Made by a program: the position numbers and the translations under genes. 64,000 nt of DNA from Lactobacillus hominis DSM 23910 = CRBIP 24.179 (GTDB lineage: Bacteria; Bacillota; Bacilli; Lactobacillales; Lactobacillaceae), in NCBI RefSeq assembly GCF_000296835.1, contig NZ_CAKE01000022.1, positions 62,001-126,000 of the forward strand. The letters are read 5' to 3'. The notes under the pieces were generated by a model. It was not told where the DNA came from and searched no databases. It worked only from the letters and a program-made list of their open reading frames with translations. This document shows positions 9,541 through 18,606 of the stretch, piece after piece. Position 1 is the stretch's first letter. Every line of letters begins with the position of its first letter.

Positions 9541-9600
9541 CTCTATAAAATAAATTTTAACAATATTTCAATGAAATTTACTCTATAAGGTAAATTTAAA
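9541..9600. repeat. Direct repeat pair with 40-bp period, second copy inside an inverted repeat
   Basis: CTCTATAA..TAAATTT..AA occurs at 9541-9560 and again at 9581-9600, with 17 of 20 bases identical. The second copy lies in AAATTTAC (9575-9582) and GTAAATTT (9589-9596), inverted around a 6-nt core. It sits just upstream of the DUF218 gene. A regulatory site is possible but unproven. Confidence 0.4.
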
Positions 9601-9702
9601 TAAAATAATTTTCTAAAGAAGAAATAAGTCTTGATATACTGGTATTTCTTCAAATTAAAATAGATAATCCTCATTAATTACAGTTGAATTCACATTAATC
9701 AA

Positions 9703-9736
9703 AAGAGAGAATCCCTTCAAAATTGGATTCTCTCTT
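9703..9736 (-). terminator. Terminator of the CPBP gene
   Basis: AAGAGAGAATCC pairs with GGATTCTCTCTT immediately after the stop of the gene at 9741; the minus strand runs into TTTTGATT. Confidence 0.85.
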
Positions 9737-9740
9737 ATTT

Positions 9741-10961
9741 TTATTCTGCTTGTAGTGAAAGTTGCGACTCAAGTGCTGCATTTCTAGGCTGGATTAGATA
9801 TCTTGCATTGGCTTTAAGTTGTTTATTGCCGAGTGCAATTACTAAAAGTGCACCGATTAAAGGAATAATGGTGATGAAGGCAGTGTATAATAATTCTCCA
9901 TTACCGTAAAGTGACAAAAATCCACTTCCTGTGCTTGGAGATGAAAATGAAATAAAATCTAGTAAAAAATGGGCTAAAACTGGTAGCCAGAGTTGACCAG
10001 TGTATAAGAATAAAGTTGCCATTAAAATACCAAATCCTAAAGTATAGATTACTTGAAGAGAAACAGTGTTAAAAGTAGCACTAGGTTCTCTTAAGTTTAG
10101 ATAGTGGGTAAGTGAAAATTGTAAACTTCCGACTAAGATGGCCAATAAATAACCATTCTTCATTTTTCTAAAACCAAAAAGTAAAATTACTAAAATAATA
10201 TAGCGCTCAGTTTCTTCAAATAGGCCTGCTCCTACGCCTACAAAAAATTCTTTCCAACTTGGTATTGAAGTACTCATATCCCAGTTAAAGAAGAAGGTAC
10301 CCCAATCGTATGCCTTAAATGACAAAGGTTCAAAGAAGGCAAACCATATAGAAAATAAAGCTATAAAAGTTGCTAAAACGTAGAATGATTTAGATAGAAT
10401 TTGTGGTTTAAAAACCGGTCTAAACTTAAGTCCCCAGCCTTTCATCAAAAAGTAGGCTAGGATTAAGTAAATGAAACCGTACAGTGTAGTTGTTGAGAAG
10501 AAATTGTTTAAAAAGCTGTATTCTTCAGGAAAATGCACTGAATGAGTTAAAAGCAATGTTATGGTCAGATAGGTGACAGCAGCAAACCGCCAAAAGGTAT
10601 TAGTGATTTTCGTAAAATATAGTGTTGTTACTGGTATTAAAACAAGTAAATAAGACAAGACATAGAAAACCGCAATTAAAAAACTCAATTGTGAAAAGTT
10701 TTGCACGAGTACGCCTATTAAATTACGCAAATAGGTAATAAAAATTAATGGACTTAAAGCAATAATATAGATAGTGCGTACTCTTTGAAGAGATGATTTT
10801 TGAGTATTACGCGTTAAATAAAATAATCCTAAAAATATAAATGCAAACAAGTTTTGGAGAAGAAATACAATATTTTTATGATTAAGAATTATAAAAAAGA
10901 TAGCTAAAACTAAATTGAATAATAACTGTATATTGAAAGCATTTCTCCAACTTTTTTTCAT
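9741..10961 (-). CDS. CPBP-family intramembrane metalloprotease
   Basis: A 406-residue polytopic membrane protein with the CPBP (Abi, CAAX-protease-like) motifs in order: EETERY (EExxR), FSLTH (FxxxH) and HFLLD (HxxxD), the predicted catalytic residues. Members cleave within the membrane; in lactobacilli some protect against their own bacteriocins. The N-terminal half adds about six further helices. AGGAGGGG precedes the start. It is a single gene with its own terminator. A shorter CPBP protein lies at 59063. Substrate unknown. Confidence 0.85.
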   Translation of the reverse strand: MKKSWRNAFNIQLLFNLVLAIFFIILNHKNIVFLLQNLFAFIFLGLFYLTRNTQKSSLQRVRTIYIIALSPLIFITYLRNLIGVLVQNFSQLSFLIAVFYVLSYLLVLIPVTTLYFTKITNTFWRFAAVTYLTITLLLTHSVHFPEEYSFLNNFFSTTTLYGFIYLILAYFLMKGWGLKFRPVFKPQILSKSFYVLATFIALFSIWFAFFEPLSFKAYDWGTFFFNWDMSTSIPSWKEFFVGVGAGLFEETERYIILVILLFGFRKMKNGYLLAILVGSLQFSLTHYLNLREPSATFNTVSLQVIYTLGFGILMATLFLYTGQLWLPVLAHFLLDFISFSSPSTGSGFLSLYGNGELLYTAFITIIPLIGALLVIALGNKQLKANARYLIQPRNAALESQLSLQAE

Positions 10962-11129
10962 GAAAACCCCTCCTATTGTAAGTGCTAAATTAATATTTTC
11001 ATAATTATATCATTTTTTGCAAAAGAGTCGTTGACTAAATTAAAAAAATATTAATTGAACTATTTATCATTGTCTTAAAACTTAAGATAGAAGGAATACA
11101 ATATTTTGCCAACTCAATTCCGCAATAAA

Positions 11130-11158
11130 AAAAGCATAGTAGCTTTGACTATGCTTTT
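11130..11158 (-). terminator. Terminator overlapping the 3' end of copA
   Basis: AAAAGCATAGT (11130-11140) pairs with ACTATGCTTTT (11148-11158). The stem includes the copA stop codon, and the minus strand continues into T-rich sequence. Confidence 0.8.
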
Positions 11159-13083
11159 GCTGTATCACCAGCAATTTTTGTTTTATTAAGCATTAATGAA
11201 CTTCCAACAACGGAAACGGATGAAAATGCCATTGCTAATCCGGCAAGTTCTGGGCTAAGCGTTAAGCCAATTCCCATAAAAAGACCTGCTGCAATTGGAA
11301 TACCAATTGTGTTGTAAATGAGTGCCCAGAAGAGATTCAGTTTTATTCTGTTAAATGTCTTCTTAGAAATATCAAGAGCGCGGACAACGCCACGAAGATC
11401 ATTTTGAACTAAAACGATACCACCTGAGTCAATGGCAATATCAGTTCCTGATCCCATTGCAATTCCGACATCTGCAGTAGATAGAGCTGGTGCGTCGTTG
11501 ATTCCGTCACCAACGAAGGCTACTTTATCTCCCTGATCTTGTAATTTCTTAATATGCATCGCCTTTTCATTTGGTAAAACGCCAGCAATAACTTGATCGA
11601 TTCCAACGTCATTTGCGATAGCTTGAGCAACTTTTTCATTGTCACCAGTAAGCATAACAGTCTTTAGACCACGCTCTTTTAGTTCGGTAATTGCTTGTTT
11701 GGAACTTGGTTTTGGCATGTCTTGAATTGCGATTAAGCCGATAACTTCACCGTTAAGGCCAACGTATACTACAGTTTTAGCTTGATTTTGCAATTCATCA
11801 GCTTGATTCATCATTTCCTGGGAAATATTGACATCAGCCAGTAATCTGGAACTGCCGACAAAAGCAATTTGACCATTATAATTGGCCTTAACGCCTTTAC
11901 CTTCGATTGCTTCGAATTCTTTTACTTTTTCAATTGTTAATTTTTCACTTTCAGCTTTTTTAACAATTGCGGCAGCTAAAGGATGTTCGGAAGATTCCTC
12001 TAAACTTGCAGCAACTGCTAATACTTGCTTTTGATCACCGACAATATCAGTAACTTCAGGCTTACCGACAGTGATAGTACCTGTTTTATCAAATACAACT
12101 GTATCTAAGTCACTAACTTCTTGTAAAACTTCACCATTTTTGATTAAAACGCCCATTTTAGCGCTACGAGCAGTTCCAACCATTAAAGCGGTTGGAGTAG
12201 CTAAACCTAGTGCACACGGGCAGGCAATAACAATAACGCTTACGGCAAAGAGCATTGCTTGAACAGCAGTAGCTCCTAAGAATGAATACCAAATTATGAA
12301 AGTTAAAATGGCGATAATTAAAACAGCTGGTACGAAAATATTAGAAATCTTATCAGTTAAGTTCTGAATAGGAGCATGGCTTGTTTGTGCCTTTTTAACT
12401 AGATCCACAATCTGAGCTAGCATTGTATCAGAGCCGACTTTGGTTGCCTTAAAAGTAATCGTACCGTTACTGTTGATTGTTGAACCCACAACAGTATCGC
12501 CGACTTGCTTAACTACCGGCATGCTTTCACCAGTAACCATGGATTCGTCAAGAGTCGTAGTACCTTCGGTAATTTCACCATCAACTGGAATCTTTTCACC
12601 AGGTTTAACGCGGATTAAATCACCAACTTGGACCTCATCTAAAGGTATTTTGACGAACTTGCCATCTTTTAAGACTTCAGCATCTTTTGCTTGCAAGCCC
12701 ATTAATTTTCCTAAAGCATTAGATGCATTGTCATGCATCTTTTCTTCCATAGCATCGCCGAGTAAAACGAAGACCGTCACGAATGCGGCACTTTCAAAGT
12801 ATACTGGTCGGTTAGTAATCATGGCAAAGATGCTGTAAAAGTAAGCAACTGCCGTTCCAGCAGCAACTAATGTATTCATATTAGCGCTATGCTTTTTGAA
12901 GGCGGCAATGGCGCTTTTCCAGTAAGGTGCAGCAGAAATTGCCATAATAATCGTGGTAGTAACCAGCGCAATCCAGTTATAGCCGGGCATCATCCAGTGA
13001 AAGGGCATTGCCAGCATTTGGATTAACATTGGAATCGCTAAAATAAACGATATCCAAAAGCGTTTAATATTAGAAAGCTTCAT
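11149..13083 (-). CDS. copA: Copper-translocating P1B-type ATPase without N-terminal metal-binding domain
   Basis: A 644-residue ATP-driven copper exporter in the membrane. Visible motifs: TGES (184-187) in the actuator domain, CPC (288-290) in the membrane path, DKTGT with phosphorylated D332, SEHPLA in the nucleotide domain, GDGINDAP, and MAFSSVSVV in the last helix, as in CopA-type Cu(I) pumps. The usual N-terminal heavy-metal-associated domain is missing. The start is nevertheless sound because ATG overlaps the preceding stop as TAATG. It is the last gene of copY-cupredoxin-cupredoxin-copA, and the small cupredoxins may stand in for the missing domain (inference). Confidence 0.92.
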   Translation of the reverse strand: MKLSNIKRFWISFILAIPMLIQMLAMPFHWMMPGYNWIALVTTTIIMAISAAPYWKSAIAAFKKHSANMNTLVAAGTAVAYFYSIFAMITNRPVYFESAAFVTVFVLLGDAMEEKMHDNASNALGKLMGLQAKDAEVLKDGKFVKIPLDEVQVGDLIRVKPGEKIPVDGEITEGTTTLDESMVTGESMPVVKQVGDTVVGSTINSNGTITFKATKVGSDTMLAQIVDLVKKAQTSHAPIQNLTDKISNIFVPAVLIIAILTFIIWYSFLGATAVQAMLFAVSVIVIACPCALGLATPTALMVGTARSAKMGVLIKNGEVLQEVSDLDTVVFDKTGTITVGKPEVTDIVGDQKQVLAVAASLEESSEHPLAAAIVKKAESEKLTIEKVKEFEAIEGKGVKANYNGQIAFVGSSRLLADVNISQEMMNQADELQNQAKTVVYVGLNGEVIGLIAIQDMPKPSSKQAITELKERGLKTVMLTGDNEKVAQAIANDVGIDQVIAGVLPNEKAMHIKKLQDQGDKVAFVGDGINDAPALSTADVGIAMGSGTDIAIDSGGIVLVQNDLRGVVRALDISKKTFNRIKLNLFWALIYNTIGIPIAAGLFMGIGLTLSPELAGLAMAFSSVSVVGSSLMLNKTKIAGDTAKA

Positions 13084-13370
13084 TATTTAACAACAACCTT
13101 TCCATGGAACATGTCCATTGAGCATGCATAATTGTAAGTGCGTGGCTTATCTGTTGGAATGTTCACTGTTACTTCTTTTTTACCGTCTAATTTTTCATCA
13201 AGACCTAAATCTTTAAAGATCACTTCATTCATACAGCCCATATTATCTGATGGAATAAATTTTAATTGGGCAGGTTTTCCTTGTTTAAAAGTAACTACTT
13301 CGGGCTTATAGCCATGGTTTTCAGCATTAACGACAACTTTTTTAGTTTGATTTTTTGAAAGAATACTCAT
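13083..13370 (-). CDS. Small cytosolic cupredoxin-domain protein
   Basis: A 95-residue cupredoxin-like protein without signal peptide or membrane helix. Candidate copper ligands are the C and M of NMGCMNEV and the cluster [10 protein letters not shown] near the C-terminus, matching the Cys/Met/His set used by this domain. It starts in TAATG overlap with the stop of the upstream paralog and ends in the same overlap with copA, so translation is coupled. By position it is a likely copper carrier or buffer for CopA; this is inferred. Confidence 0.75.
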   Translation of the reverse strand: MSILSKNQTKKVVVNAENHGYKPEVVTFKQGKPAQLKFIPSDNMGCMNEVIFKDLGLDEKLDGKKEVTVNIPTDKPRTYNYACSMDMFHGKVVVK

Positions 13371-13747
13371 TATTTAACAATCACCTTTCCATGAAACATA
13401 TCCATTCCGCAAGCAAAATTATAAGTTGCTGCCTTGTCGGTTGGAATTTTTACCGTAGTAATTTTTTGTTTTGTTAAATCTTTATTGACACCTAATTGCT
13501 CGAAAACAACGTGAGATAAACAAGCAGTTGAGTCTTGCATATCAAAGTTAACTTCGGCTGGAACGCCTTTTTTCAAAACAACGGTAGCAGGAGAATATCC
13601 GCCGTTGACGACAATCGTGGCATTTTGTTCATCGTTAACCACGCTTGCTTGACCAATGTCTTCTTTATGTTTCCCAAAGAACCACCAAACGATAAAGCCG
13701 ATTAAGATCAATCCGACAATTAGGACAATAATTTGACTGGTATTCAT
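13370..13747 (-). CDS. Membrane-anchored cupredoxin-domain protein
   Basis: A 125-residue protein with one N-terminal membrane helix (about 5-24, IIVLIVGLILIGFIVWWFFG) and a cupredoxin-like domain carrying the same ligand pattern as its neighbour (STACLSHVVF, then FACGMDMFHG). AGGAGG precedes the start and overlaps the copY stop. The two paralogs probably arose by duplication, one anchored and one soluble. Which face of the membrane the domain occupies is not certain; the short positively charged segment after the helix would favour the inside. Copper handing to CopA is inferred. Confidence 0.75.
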   Translation of the reverse strand: MNTSQIIVLIVGLILIGFIVWWFFGKHKEDIGQASVVNDEQNATIVVNGGYSPATVVLKKGVPAEVNFDMQDSTACLSHVVFEQLGVNKDLTKQKITTVKIPTDKAATYNFACGMDMFHGKVIVK

Positions 13748-13756
13748 AGCTGCCTC

Positions 13757-14194
13757 CTAGCAAACAGTACTGCCGTTTTTCAAACAATTACATGGCACCA
13801 TCTCTGGTGCATTTTTTTCCTTTTTATCGATTTCCTCTGTCATCTTCATTAGATCCCCTTTAGAAATAGGGGCTTCTTTTAAAAGCTCGAGAATTACTTC
13901 TCCTTTATGCATATCGCACATTTTATTGAGTAAATCGCTAGCTGCTTGATGCATCATTTCCACTTGACTCACAGTAGGGATATAAATAAATTTGCGACCG
14001 TCTTTTTTAGTTATTAACAAGCCTTTTTGAACTAAGCGACGCATGAGCGTCTTAATAGTTGATTCTGACCAATCCTTTTTTGCCTTAAGTTGGTCAATAA
14101 TTTGACTAGTATAAGCTTTTTCCAATGTCCAAACGATACGCATAACTTCCCATTCGGCATCTGAAATATTAGTATCTAAATTTTTATTTTTCAT
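13757..14194 (-). CDS. copY: CopY/BlaI-family copper-responsive repressor
   Basis: A 145-residue repressor with a winged-helix domain (about 5-85, ISDAEWEVMRIVWTLEKAY) and a C-terminal metal site. In classic CopY this is CxCx4CxC; here it is CNCLKNGSTVC, so only three cysteines at the very C-terminus. Copper loading should displace zinc and release the operator. It heads the cop operon and is preceded by two cop boxes. AAAGGAA lies six bases before the ATG. Identity is well supported by the operator and by copA downstream. Confidence 0.9.
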   Translation of the reverse strand: MKNKNLDTNISDAEWEVMRIVWTLEKAYTSQIIDQLKAKKDWSESTIKTLMRRLVQKGLLITKKDGRKFIYIPTVSQVEMMHQAASDLLNKMCDMHKGEVILELLKEAPISKGDLMKMTEEIDKKEKNAPEMVPCNCLKNGSTVC

Positions 14195-14210
14195 CGTTAT
14201 TCCTTTCGTC

Positions 14211-14249
14211 TACATTTGTAATCATATAATTATAGTTTACATTTGTCAA
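14211..14249 (-). promoter_or_regulatory. cop promoter with two CopY boxes
   Basis: TACATTTGTA at 14211-14220 is a perfect cop box (TACANNTGTA), and TACATTTGTC at 14238-14247 matches nine of ten. On the minus strand TTGACA (14244-14249), a 17-bp spacer and TATGAT (14221-14226) form a near-ideal promoter. One box overlaps the -35 region and the other lies just past the -10. Confidence 0.9.
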
Positions 14250-14266
14250 CAAAAAGATTAAAAAGA

Positions 14267-14301
14267 AAAGTCTTTCTTCAAAATTAAGAAGAAAGACTTT
14301 T
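14267..14301 (-). terminator. Terminator of the bacteriocin-export locus
   Basis: AAAAGTCTTTCTTC pairs with GAAGAAAGACTTTT over the stop codon of the ABC ATPase gene, followed on the minus strand by T-rich DNA. Confidence 0.85.
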
Positions 14302-14940
14302 AATATCAAAACTGTGATCACTGTGTTCAATAATATAGGGATCGTGTGAAACAATCACTACAGTTTTTCCCTGATTTTTTGCATATACTAAAGCTTCGAA
14401 AATTTTGGTACGATTATGCGGATCAAGAGAACCTGTTGGTTCATCACATAATAGTATTTCTGTCGGTTTAAGTAAAGCGCGAACAAGAGCTATACGTTGT
14501 TGTTCACCACCAGACAATTTTCCTACAACAGTTTTTTCAGAAATATCTGGTAAAAAATGATGGAGTAATTCCTGCTTTTGCTTATTGAAGCTGTCTTTTG
14601 ATCGTTTATGCGATACATAAGCTAAATCAAGATTCTTTTTGATATTTTGATCGCTAAGTAAAGCGAAGTTTTGAAATAAGTAGCTAATTTTATATTTAAG
14701 GATTTTTCGAGCTTTTTGGCTTCGAATTTTAGGAGCAGTCTCATCTAATAAAATGTATTCTCCACTTGTTGGTTTTTCAAGTAAGCCAATGATGTTTAGA
14801 AGCGTTGATTTACCACTACCGCTGTCACCATAAATAGTAGTAATTTCACCTGGTAAAATATCTAGATTTAAATTTTTAAAAATTGTTTTGTTTTGGAACT
14901 GCATAGTAAGATTTTTAATCTTAATAATTGGTTTATTCAT
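14284..14940 (-). CDS. ABC transporter ATP-binding protein, bacteriocin-export (lactococcin 972 group) type
   Basis: A 218-residue MacB/LolD-type ATPase: Walker A GDSGSGKSTLL (about 36-46), signature LSGGEQQRIAL, Walker B ILLCDEPTGSLD and a switch histidine in IVSHD. It overlaps the upstream membrane protein by 8 bp and ends in its own terminator. With that 7-TM-type membrane protein and a lactococcin-972-like peptide upstream, it matches the three-gene arrangement of this bacteriocin group, where the ATPase is thought to power export or self-protection. Its own reading frame is intact although its partner is frameshifted. Confidence 0.85.
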   Translation of the reverse strand: MNKPIIKIKNLTMQFQNKTIFKNLNLDILPGEITTIYGDSGSGKSTLLNIIGLLEKPTSGEYILLDETAPKIRSQKARKILKYKISYLFQNFALLSDQNIKKNLDLAYVSHKRSKDSFNKQKQELLHHFLPDISEKTVVGKLSGGEQQRIALVRALLKPTEILLCDEPTGSLDPHNRTKIFEALVYAKNQGKTVVIVSHDPYIIEHSDHSFDIKSLSS

Positions 14941-16994
14941 AGAGATACCTTTCTAAAATAGTACGTGAGAAAACATGAGAAGCTATAAAACTAATAGTAA
15001 AGTCAAGTATTGCGAGGAAGCCTATTCCGATTAGTAAAATTGGACCTGTGAATGGGAAAATCATCTTAATTAAAATAAAAATAATGGCTAATTGGGCCAG
15101 CCACAACAGCCAGTAATCTCTAAGGTAATTCCAATAGTTATAGCCGAGAGTTTGCTTAATCGCAATTTTTTGCCCGTAAATAGAGAAATAAAGGTAGATA
15201 AGAGCAATATTAACTAAAAGAAATAAAATAATACTGATAAAAGCAGCAATAAAGTCAGAAACAGCAGTTCCGAGTGTAGAGAGAATATCTTGAAAATTTT
15301 CGTCTTTACTATAAATAAATTGAGAATAATTATCGTCTTGATTGTATTTTTTTAAAAGTGGATAATAATGCCAATAAATTTCTTGTGGGGTGCGACCTTT
15401 GAGTGGAATTTTTAAAAAGTCATCTGCATTCCCAGTTCCCCAGTTGGCTGGAATAATGTAATCTGCAGTTTTAGGAGTAAACACAGCAATATAACGATAA
15501 TTAGAAGATTTGGTAGTATTAGCTCTAATTAAAGGCTGGTTATTTTTTATAAATATAAATTCTGGATGAGGATCATACCCGTACATCCCTGAGTCTAAGT
15601 GATTTAAAATTTCTTTTTTTAAATTTTTATTCTTTTCAGGAAGTAAAAATACTAGATGCTTGTGGTTAAAAGAAATATTAATTTGCTTATTTTTAGTATC
15701 TTTAAGAGGATTGAATTGTAAATAAGTTGAATTAACCACAGCATTGTGTCCCTCAGGGCCACTTGCCCAATCAACATAGATACTGCCATCTTTGATAAAT
15801 TGCTTGACTAGTTTAATATGAGAACTTAAAGGCTTATCCTTATCGTTAATAGTGTTATAGCCCTGATATAGAGGAAAGACAGCTGCATATTTTGAAAAAT
15901 AATCTTTATCATGATGTGGAAACGATACTTTTGCTAATTGAAATAAAGAAAAAGCTGAGAAAAATAGATATATAATGAGCAATCCTTTAGCTAAGAACAA
16001 AGTTCTAAATAGGCCTTTGTTGTAGGAAAGATGCTTAAGTAAATTATTAATTGGTAATAAAAATAAAATTGAAGTAATGACGCTGGAGATTAAAGTTTGA
16101 ACGAAAAAGATTAATAAACAAATTGCACTTAACAAGTAAATGTAATTATTTAGATTGTAATAAATACTGAGCGGAATACTGATTGCCAGCATAATGCCTA
16201 AGCCAAGTAGGATTTCAGGGAGGATAAATTTCTTAATGACATAAAAAATAGAATAGCCATGAAGGCGACTGATTCCAATTTCATAGGAAAAAGAAAGAAT
16301 ATATATTACTAAAAAGGCTAGATCAAAAATACTTAGAGTAATGATTAGTTGATTGAAATTTAATTCAGTAGCATTGTAAGTAAGTGGTATATCGGGATAT
16401 GGTTTAAAATCTTTTATACTCCAATTCTTATGGAACTTAGAATTTAAATTTTTGCGTAATTCTTGCGTAAAATCCTTATATACGTCACTTTCTAAACTTT
16501 CAATATAAAAGGAGCCTTCATAAGTTTCAGGAAATTTGGTTATTGGACGGACTGTAATGTCTAGGTTATATTTTTTTATTTTTTGAGGAGAAGAAAGTTT
16601 AGTGGAATAAATTTTATTCTTAAATTTTATTCTTAAATTTTGTTTCAAAGTTATCTTTGATTAATGAAGATGGTAAGTTGCTTACTTCATACGTTAGATG
16701 CGTAACCGTAGAAAAATAATTTGGGTGGCCGGCGACAGTACCTTCATAGTAGCTTTTCTTGAGATAAGGAACAGATAATTTTTTACTTGTTTCGTCTAGA
16801 GCATCAATTATTTTTGCATAGTCTTTATGATTTGTTGGATAAATTGGAATACCGATAGCTTGATAATTATTAGAGATGTCTACTTGCTTTAGAGTATGTT
16901 CATTATTAGATTTGGTTAGAAAAAATAGAAAAACCAAGAAAGCCAGAGAAAGATTTATAATCGTTAAAGTCGCCTTGAGTAATTTTTTGTACAT
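14933..16994 (-). pseudogene. Bacteriocin-associated integral membrane protein, frameshifted by a 13-bp tandem duplication
   Basis: Two overlapping frames make one gene: a 124-residue N-terminal piece (16620-16994, one membrane helix) and a 571-residue remainder (14933-16648) with further helices near residues 105-235 and 455-550. The upstream frame ends ..ETKFKNKI-stop and the downstream frame reads through KFKNKIYSTKL. The break lies in two full copies of a 13-bp unit plus a partial third at 16608-16641. Removing one copy joins the frames as a 682-residue protein, normal for the putative immunity/permease proteins of the lactococcin 972 group. AAGGA precedes the start. It may be switched off reversibly or simply broken. 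Confidence 0.8.
16608..16641. repeat. 13-bp tandem repeat (2.6 copies) inside the membrane-protein gene
   Basis: ATTCTTAAATTTT occurs at 16616-16628 and 16629-16641, preceded by the partial copy TAAATTTT at 16608-16615. The unit is not a multiple of three, so each gain or loss of a copy changes the frame. Confidence 0.95.
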
Positions 16995-17014
16995 AATTAT
17001 TTTCCTTAAAAAGA

Positions 17015-17054
17015 AATATGAAGTAATTATCTTGAAACATAATTACTTCATATT
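17015..17054 (-). terminator. Hairpin between bacteriocin and export genes (attenuator-like)
   Basis: A perfect 16-bp stem, AATATGAAGTAATTAT with ATAATTACTTCATATT, followed on the minus strand by TTCTTTTT. It lies between the bacteriocin stop (17075) and the membrane-protein start (16994). It would let the peptide be made in excess over its exporter. Confidence 0.7.
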
Positions 17055-17074
17055 GAATCTAATGAATATTGTTT

Positions 17075-17536
17075 TTAATCAATTCCATACCAGGCTTGAG
17101 CTAATCCATAGCCCTTTGCGACAGCTTCTGCCCATTGACCAGGCCCTGCATAGCGGACTACTAAAGGCCCACTACCAACTTTAGCAGAAGCGTGGTGATT
17201 TCTCGTAGCATGATAGAATCGTGAGTGGGACCACTTATAGCCATTAAAATAATTATGATGGTCAGAATAGTATACCCATCTACCATTTTTTACATTTACG
17301 ATTTGAGAAAAAGATGTAAAAAATGGTGAAAATGGCACTTTAGGTGTTTTAACAGGATTTAATAATAGATTAGATGAAGCACTAATAGTTTTATTTCCAT
17401 TGAAAACAACTGATCCTGAATTTGGCATGTTATCACTAATATCGATAGTAGCAGCGTGACTAGTGCTAGATAATAGCGAATCTGATCAAAAATTTTATCT
17501 AGTAGTTTAGGGAAAACGTGGAAATGTTGGATACAT
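17075..17536 (-). pseudogene. Lactococcin 972-family bacteriocin with disrupted leader
   Basis: The open part (from about 17485) encodes the tail of a signal peptide (LLSSTSHAA) and a mature peptide with the family pattern: GRWVYY, then YHATRNHHASAKVG, then AGPGQWAEA, ending WYGID. The internal ATG at 17428 would give 117 residues without any signal peptide. A good ribosome binding site (AAAGGATGG, 17546-17554) and an ATG at 17536 are in the same frame, but TAA, TAA and TGA interrupt the first 17 codons. Export therefore looks lost unless a non-obvious start is used. Followed by export genes and preceded by an Rgg-type gene. Family call is by pattern; no search was run. Confidence 0.65.
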
Positions 17537-17575
17537 ATTGAATTTCCATCCTTTCTGATAATTTATTTTGAAATA

Positions 17576-17581
17576 ATTATA
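17576..17581 (-). promoter_or_regulatory. Candidate -10 element of the bacteriocin gene
   Basis: TATAAT on the minus strand about 25 bp before the ribosome binding site. No good -35 hexamer lies 16-18 bp upstream, as often seen where an activator such as the neighbouring Rgg-type protein is needed. Confidence 0.45.
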
Positions 17582-17609
17582 CAGTCTTTTTATAAATTTG
17601 GATAAAAAA

Positions 17610-17623
17610 GCTCGAAAACGAGC
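17610..17623 (-). terminator. Terminator of the Rgg-type gene
   Basis: GCTCG-AAAA-CGAGC directly before the stop codon region; the minus strand then reads TTTTTT. Confidence 0.7.
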
Positions 17624-17626
17624 GGA

Positions 17627-18439
17627 TTATTTTGGCAGTAAAGTGAGAAGACGTGATTCGCCGCTTTCTTGAAGTAGATACTTAATTAGTTTGAGTTGAG
17701 TGTCATTGTGAGCTGAATATGCTTTAAAGTATAGGCTTACTAATCGATATTCGAATAAAGAGGGATCTGGAGAAAGAAGCTCAATTATTTTGAAGCATTC
17801 GGCCCAAAGTGCTGAATTAGGTCTAGAGTGGGTATAAAAAAGATAATTTAATCCAATAGAAGCAATTAAATTTTGCATAAATAAGGGAAACTGATTAATT
17901 TGTTTATATTTTTTAAAAATTTGAGCTATATGGAGGTCCAAATAATCAGGGGATAGGATCATCATTGCGTTTCCAAAAAAGGAAAGTAACATTGCATCTT
18001 CAGTCCAATTTTCTTTTTCAAAAAGACGAGATTGAAGATAATGTTTGACTTCAGTAGGGATATTCTCCATATTTTGTGCGAGCATTGCTTTAAGGAGGAT
18101 GACTTGATATTGCAGGTCTTGAGATAAGTGAAGTTTTTCTGATGCATTTAATAATTGGTCTAGCTTTAAGGTATCCTGTGAGAAAAAGGCCTCTTTTAAG
18201 TCGTGAATAAAAGAAGATTGGCGGATTTCTTTAGTAGAAGAGTCTGAAAGTCCAGCAAAAAAATTATTGACGTCAATGTTATGCCGATTCAAAAGTTCAA
18301 TTAATTTTTTAGCAGAAATATCATGTATATCATTTTCAACTTTGCCATATTGTGCACGTGAAATAATTCCAGCTGCCATTTGCATCTGTGACAGTCCTAA
18401 TTTTTTTCGCTCTTTTCTCAGAGCTTCTCCGATCGTCAT
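17627..18439 (-). CDS. Rgg-type regulator beside the bacteriocin locus
   Basis: A 270-residue protein with an XRE helix-turn-helix at about 5-60 (RKKLGLSQMQMAAGIISRAQ) and a helical C-terminal domain typical of Rgg/GadR/MutR proteins. AAGGAGA precedes the start. It is on the same strand and directly upstream of the lactococcin-972-like gene, with a terminator between, so it probably controls that locus in trans. No adjacent short hydrophobic peptide gene was convincing. Confidence 0.78.
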   Translation of the reverse strand: MTIGEALRKERKKLGLSQMQMAAGIISRAQYGKVENDIHDISAKKLIELLNRHNIDVNNFFAGLSDSSTKEIRQSSFIHDLKEAFFSQDTLKLDQLLNASEKLHLSQDLQYQVILLKAMLAQNMENIPTEVKHYLQSRLFEKENWTEDAMLLSFFGNAMMILSPDYLDLHIAQIFKKYKQINQFPLFMQNLIASIGLNYLFYTHSRPNSALWAECFKIIELLSPDPSLFEYRLVSLYFKAYSAHNDTQLKLIKYLLQESGESRLLTLLPK

Positions 18440-18530
18440 TTGAGTTCTCTCCTTAATAATTAAAATATATTGATAAAATTAAAGAACTATTAATGGACGA
18501 GTGCAATACTTTTTTGACTAAAGAACAAAA

Positions 18531-18580
18531 AATCAGCTTTAATTCAATATCATAGACAGATTTTGAATTTAAAGCTGATT
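18531..18580 (-). terminator. Terminator of the 18607 gene
   Basis: AATCAGCTTTAATTCAA and TTGAATTTAAAGCTGATT form a long stem; the minus strand continues into TTTTTT. Confidence 0.8.
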
Positions 18581-18606
18581 ATGAGACTAATTTAATAATA
18601 TAGATT

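Noticed and set aside
12440-12838. 132-codon plus-strand frame opposite copA
   Set aside because: It is antisense to the conserved actuator region of copA, has no ribosome binding site and reads as low-complexity Val/Pro/Ser, so it is a shadow.
11149-13083. copA as a 5'-truncated gene
   Set aside because: The start is fixed by the TAATG overlap with the upstream cupredoxin gene, so the missing metal-binding domain is the native form here.
16608-16641. Possible CRISPR-like repeat
   Set aside because: Tandem 13-bp units without spacers inside a coding region; no cas gene in the window.
18494-18556. 20-codon plus-strand frame near the Rgg-type gene as a signal peptide
   Set aside because: No ribosome binding site, not hydrophobic, and it runs into a terminator stem.
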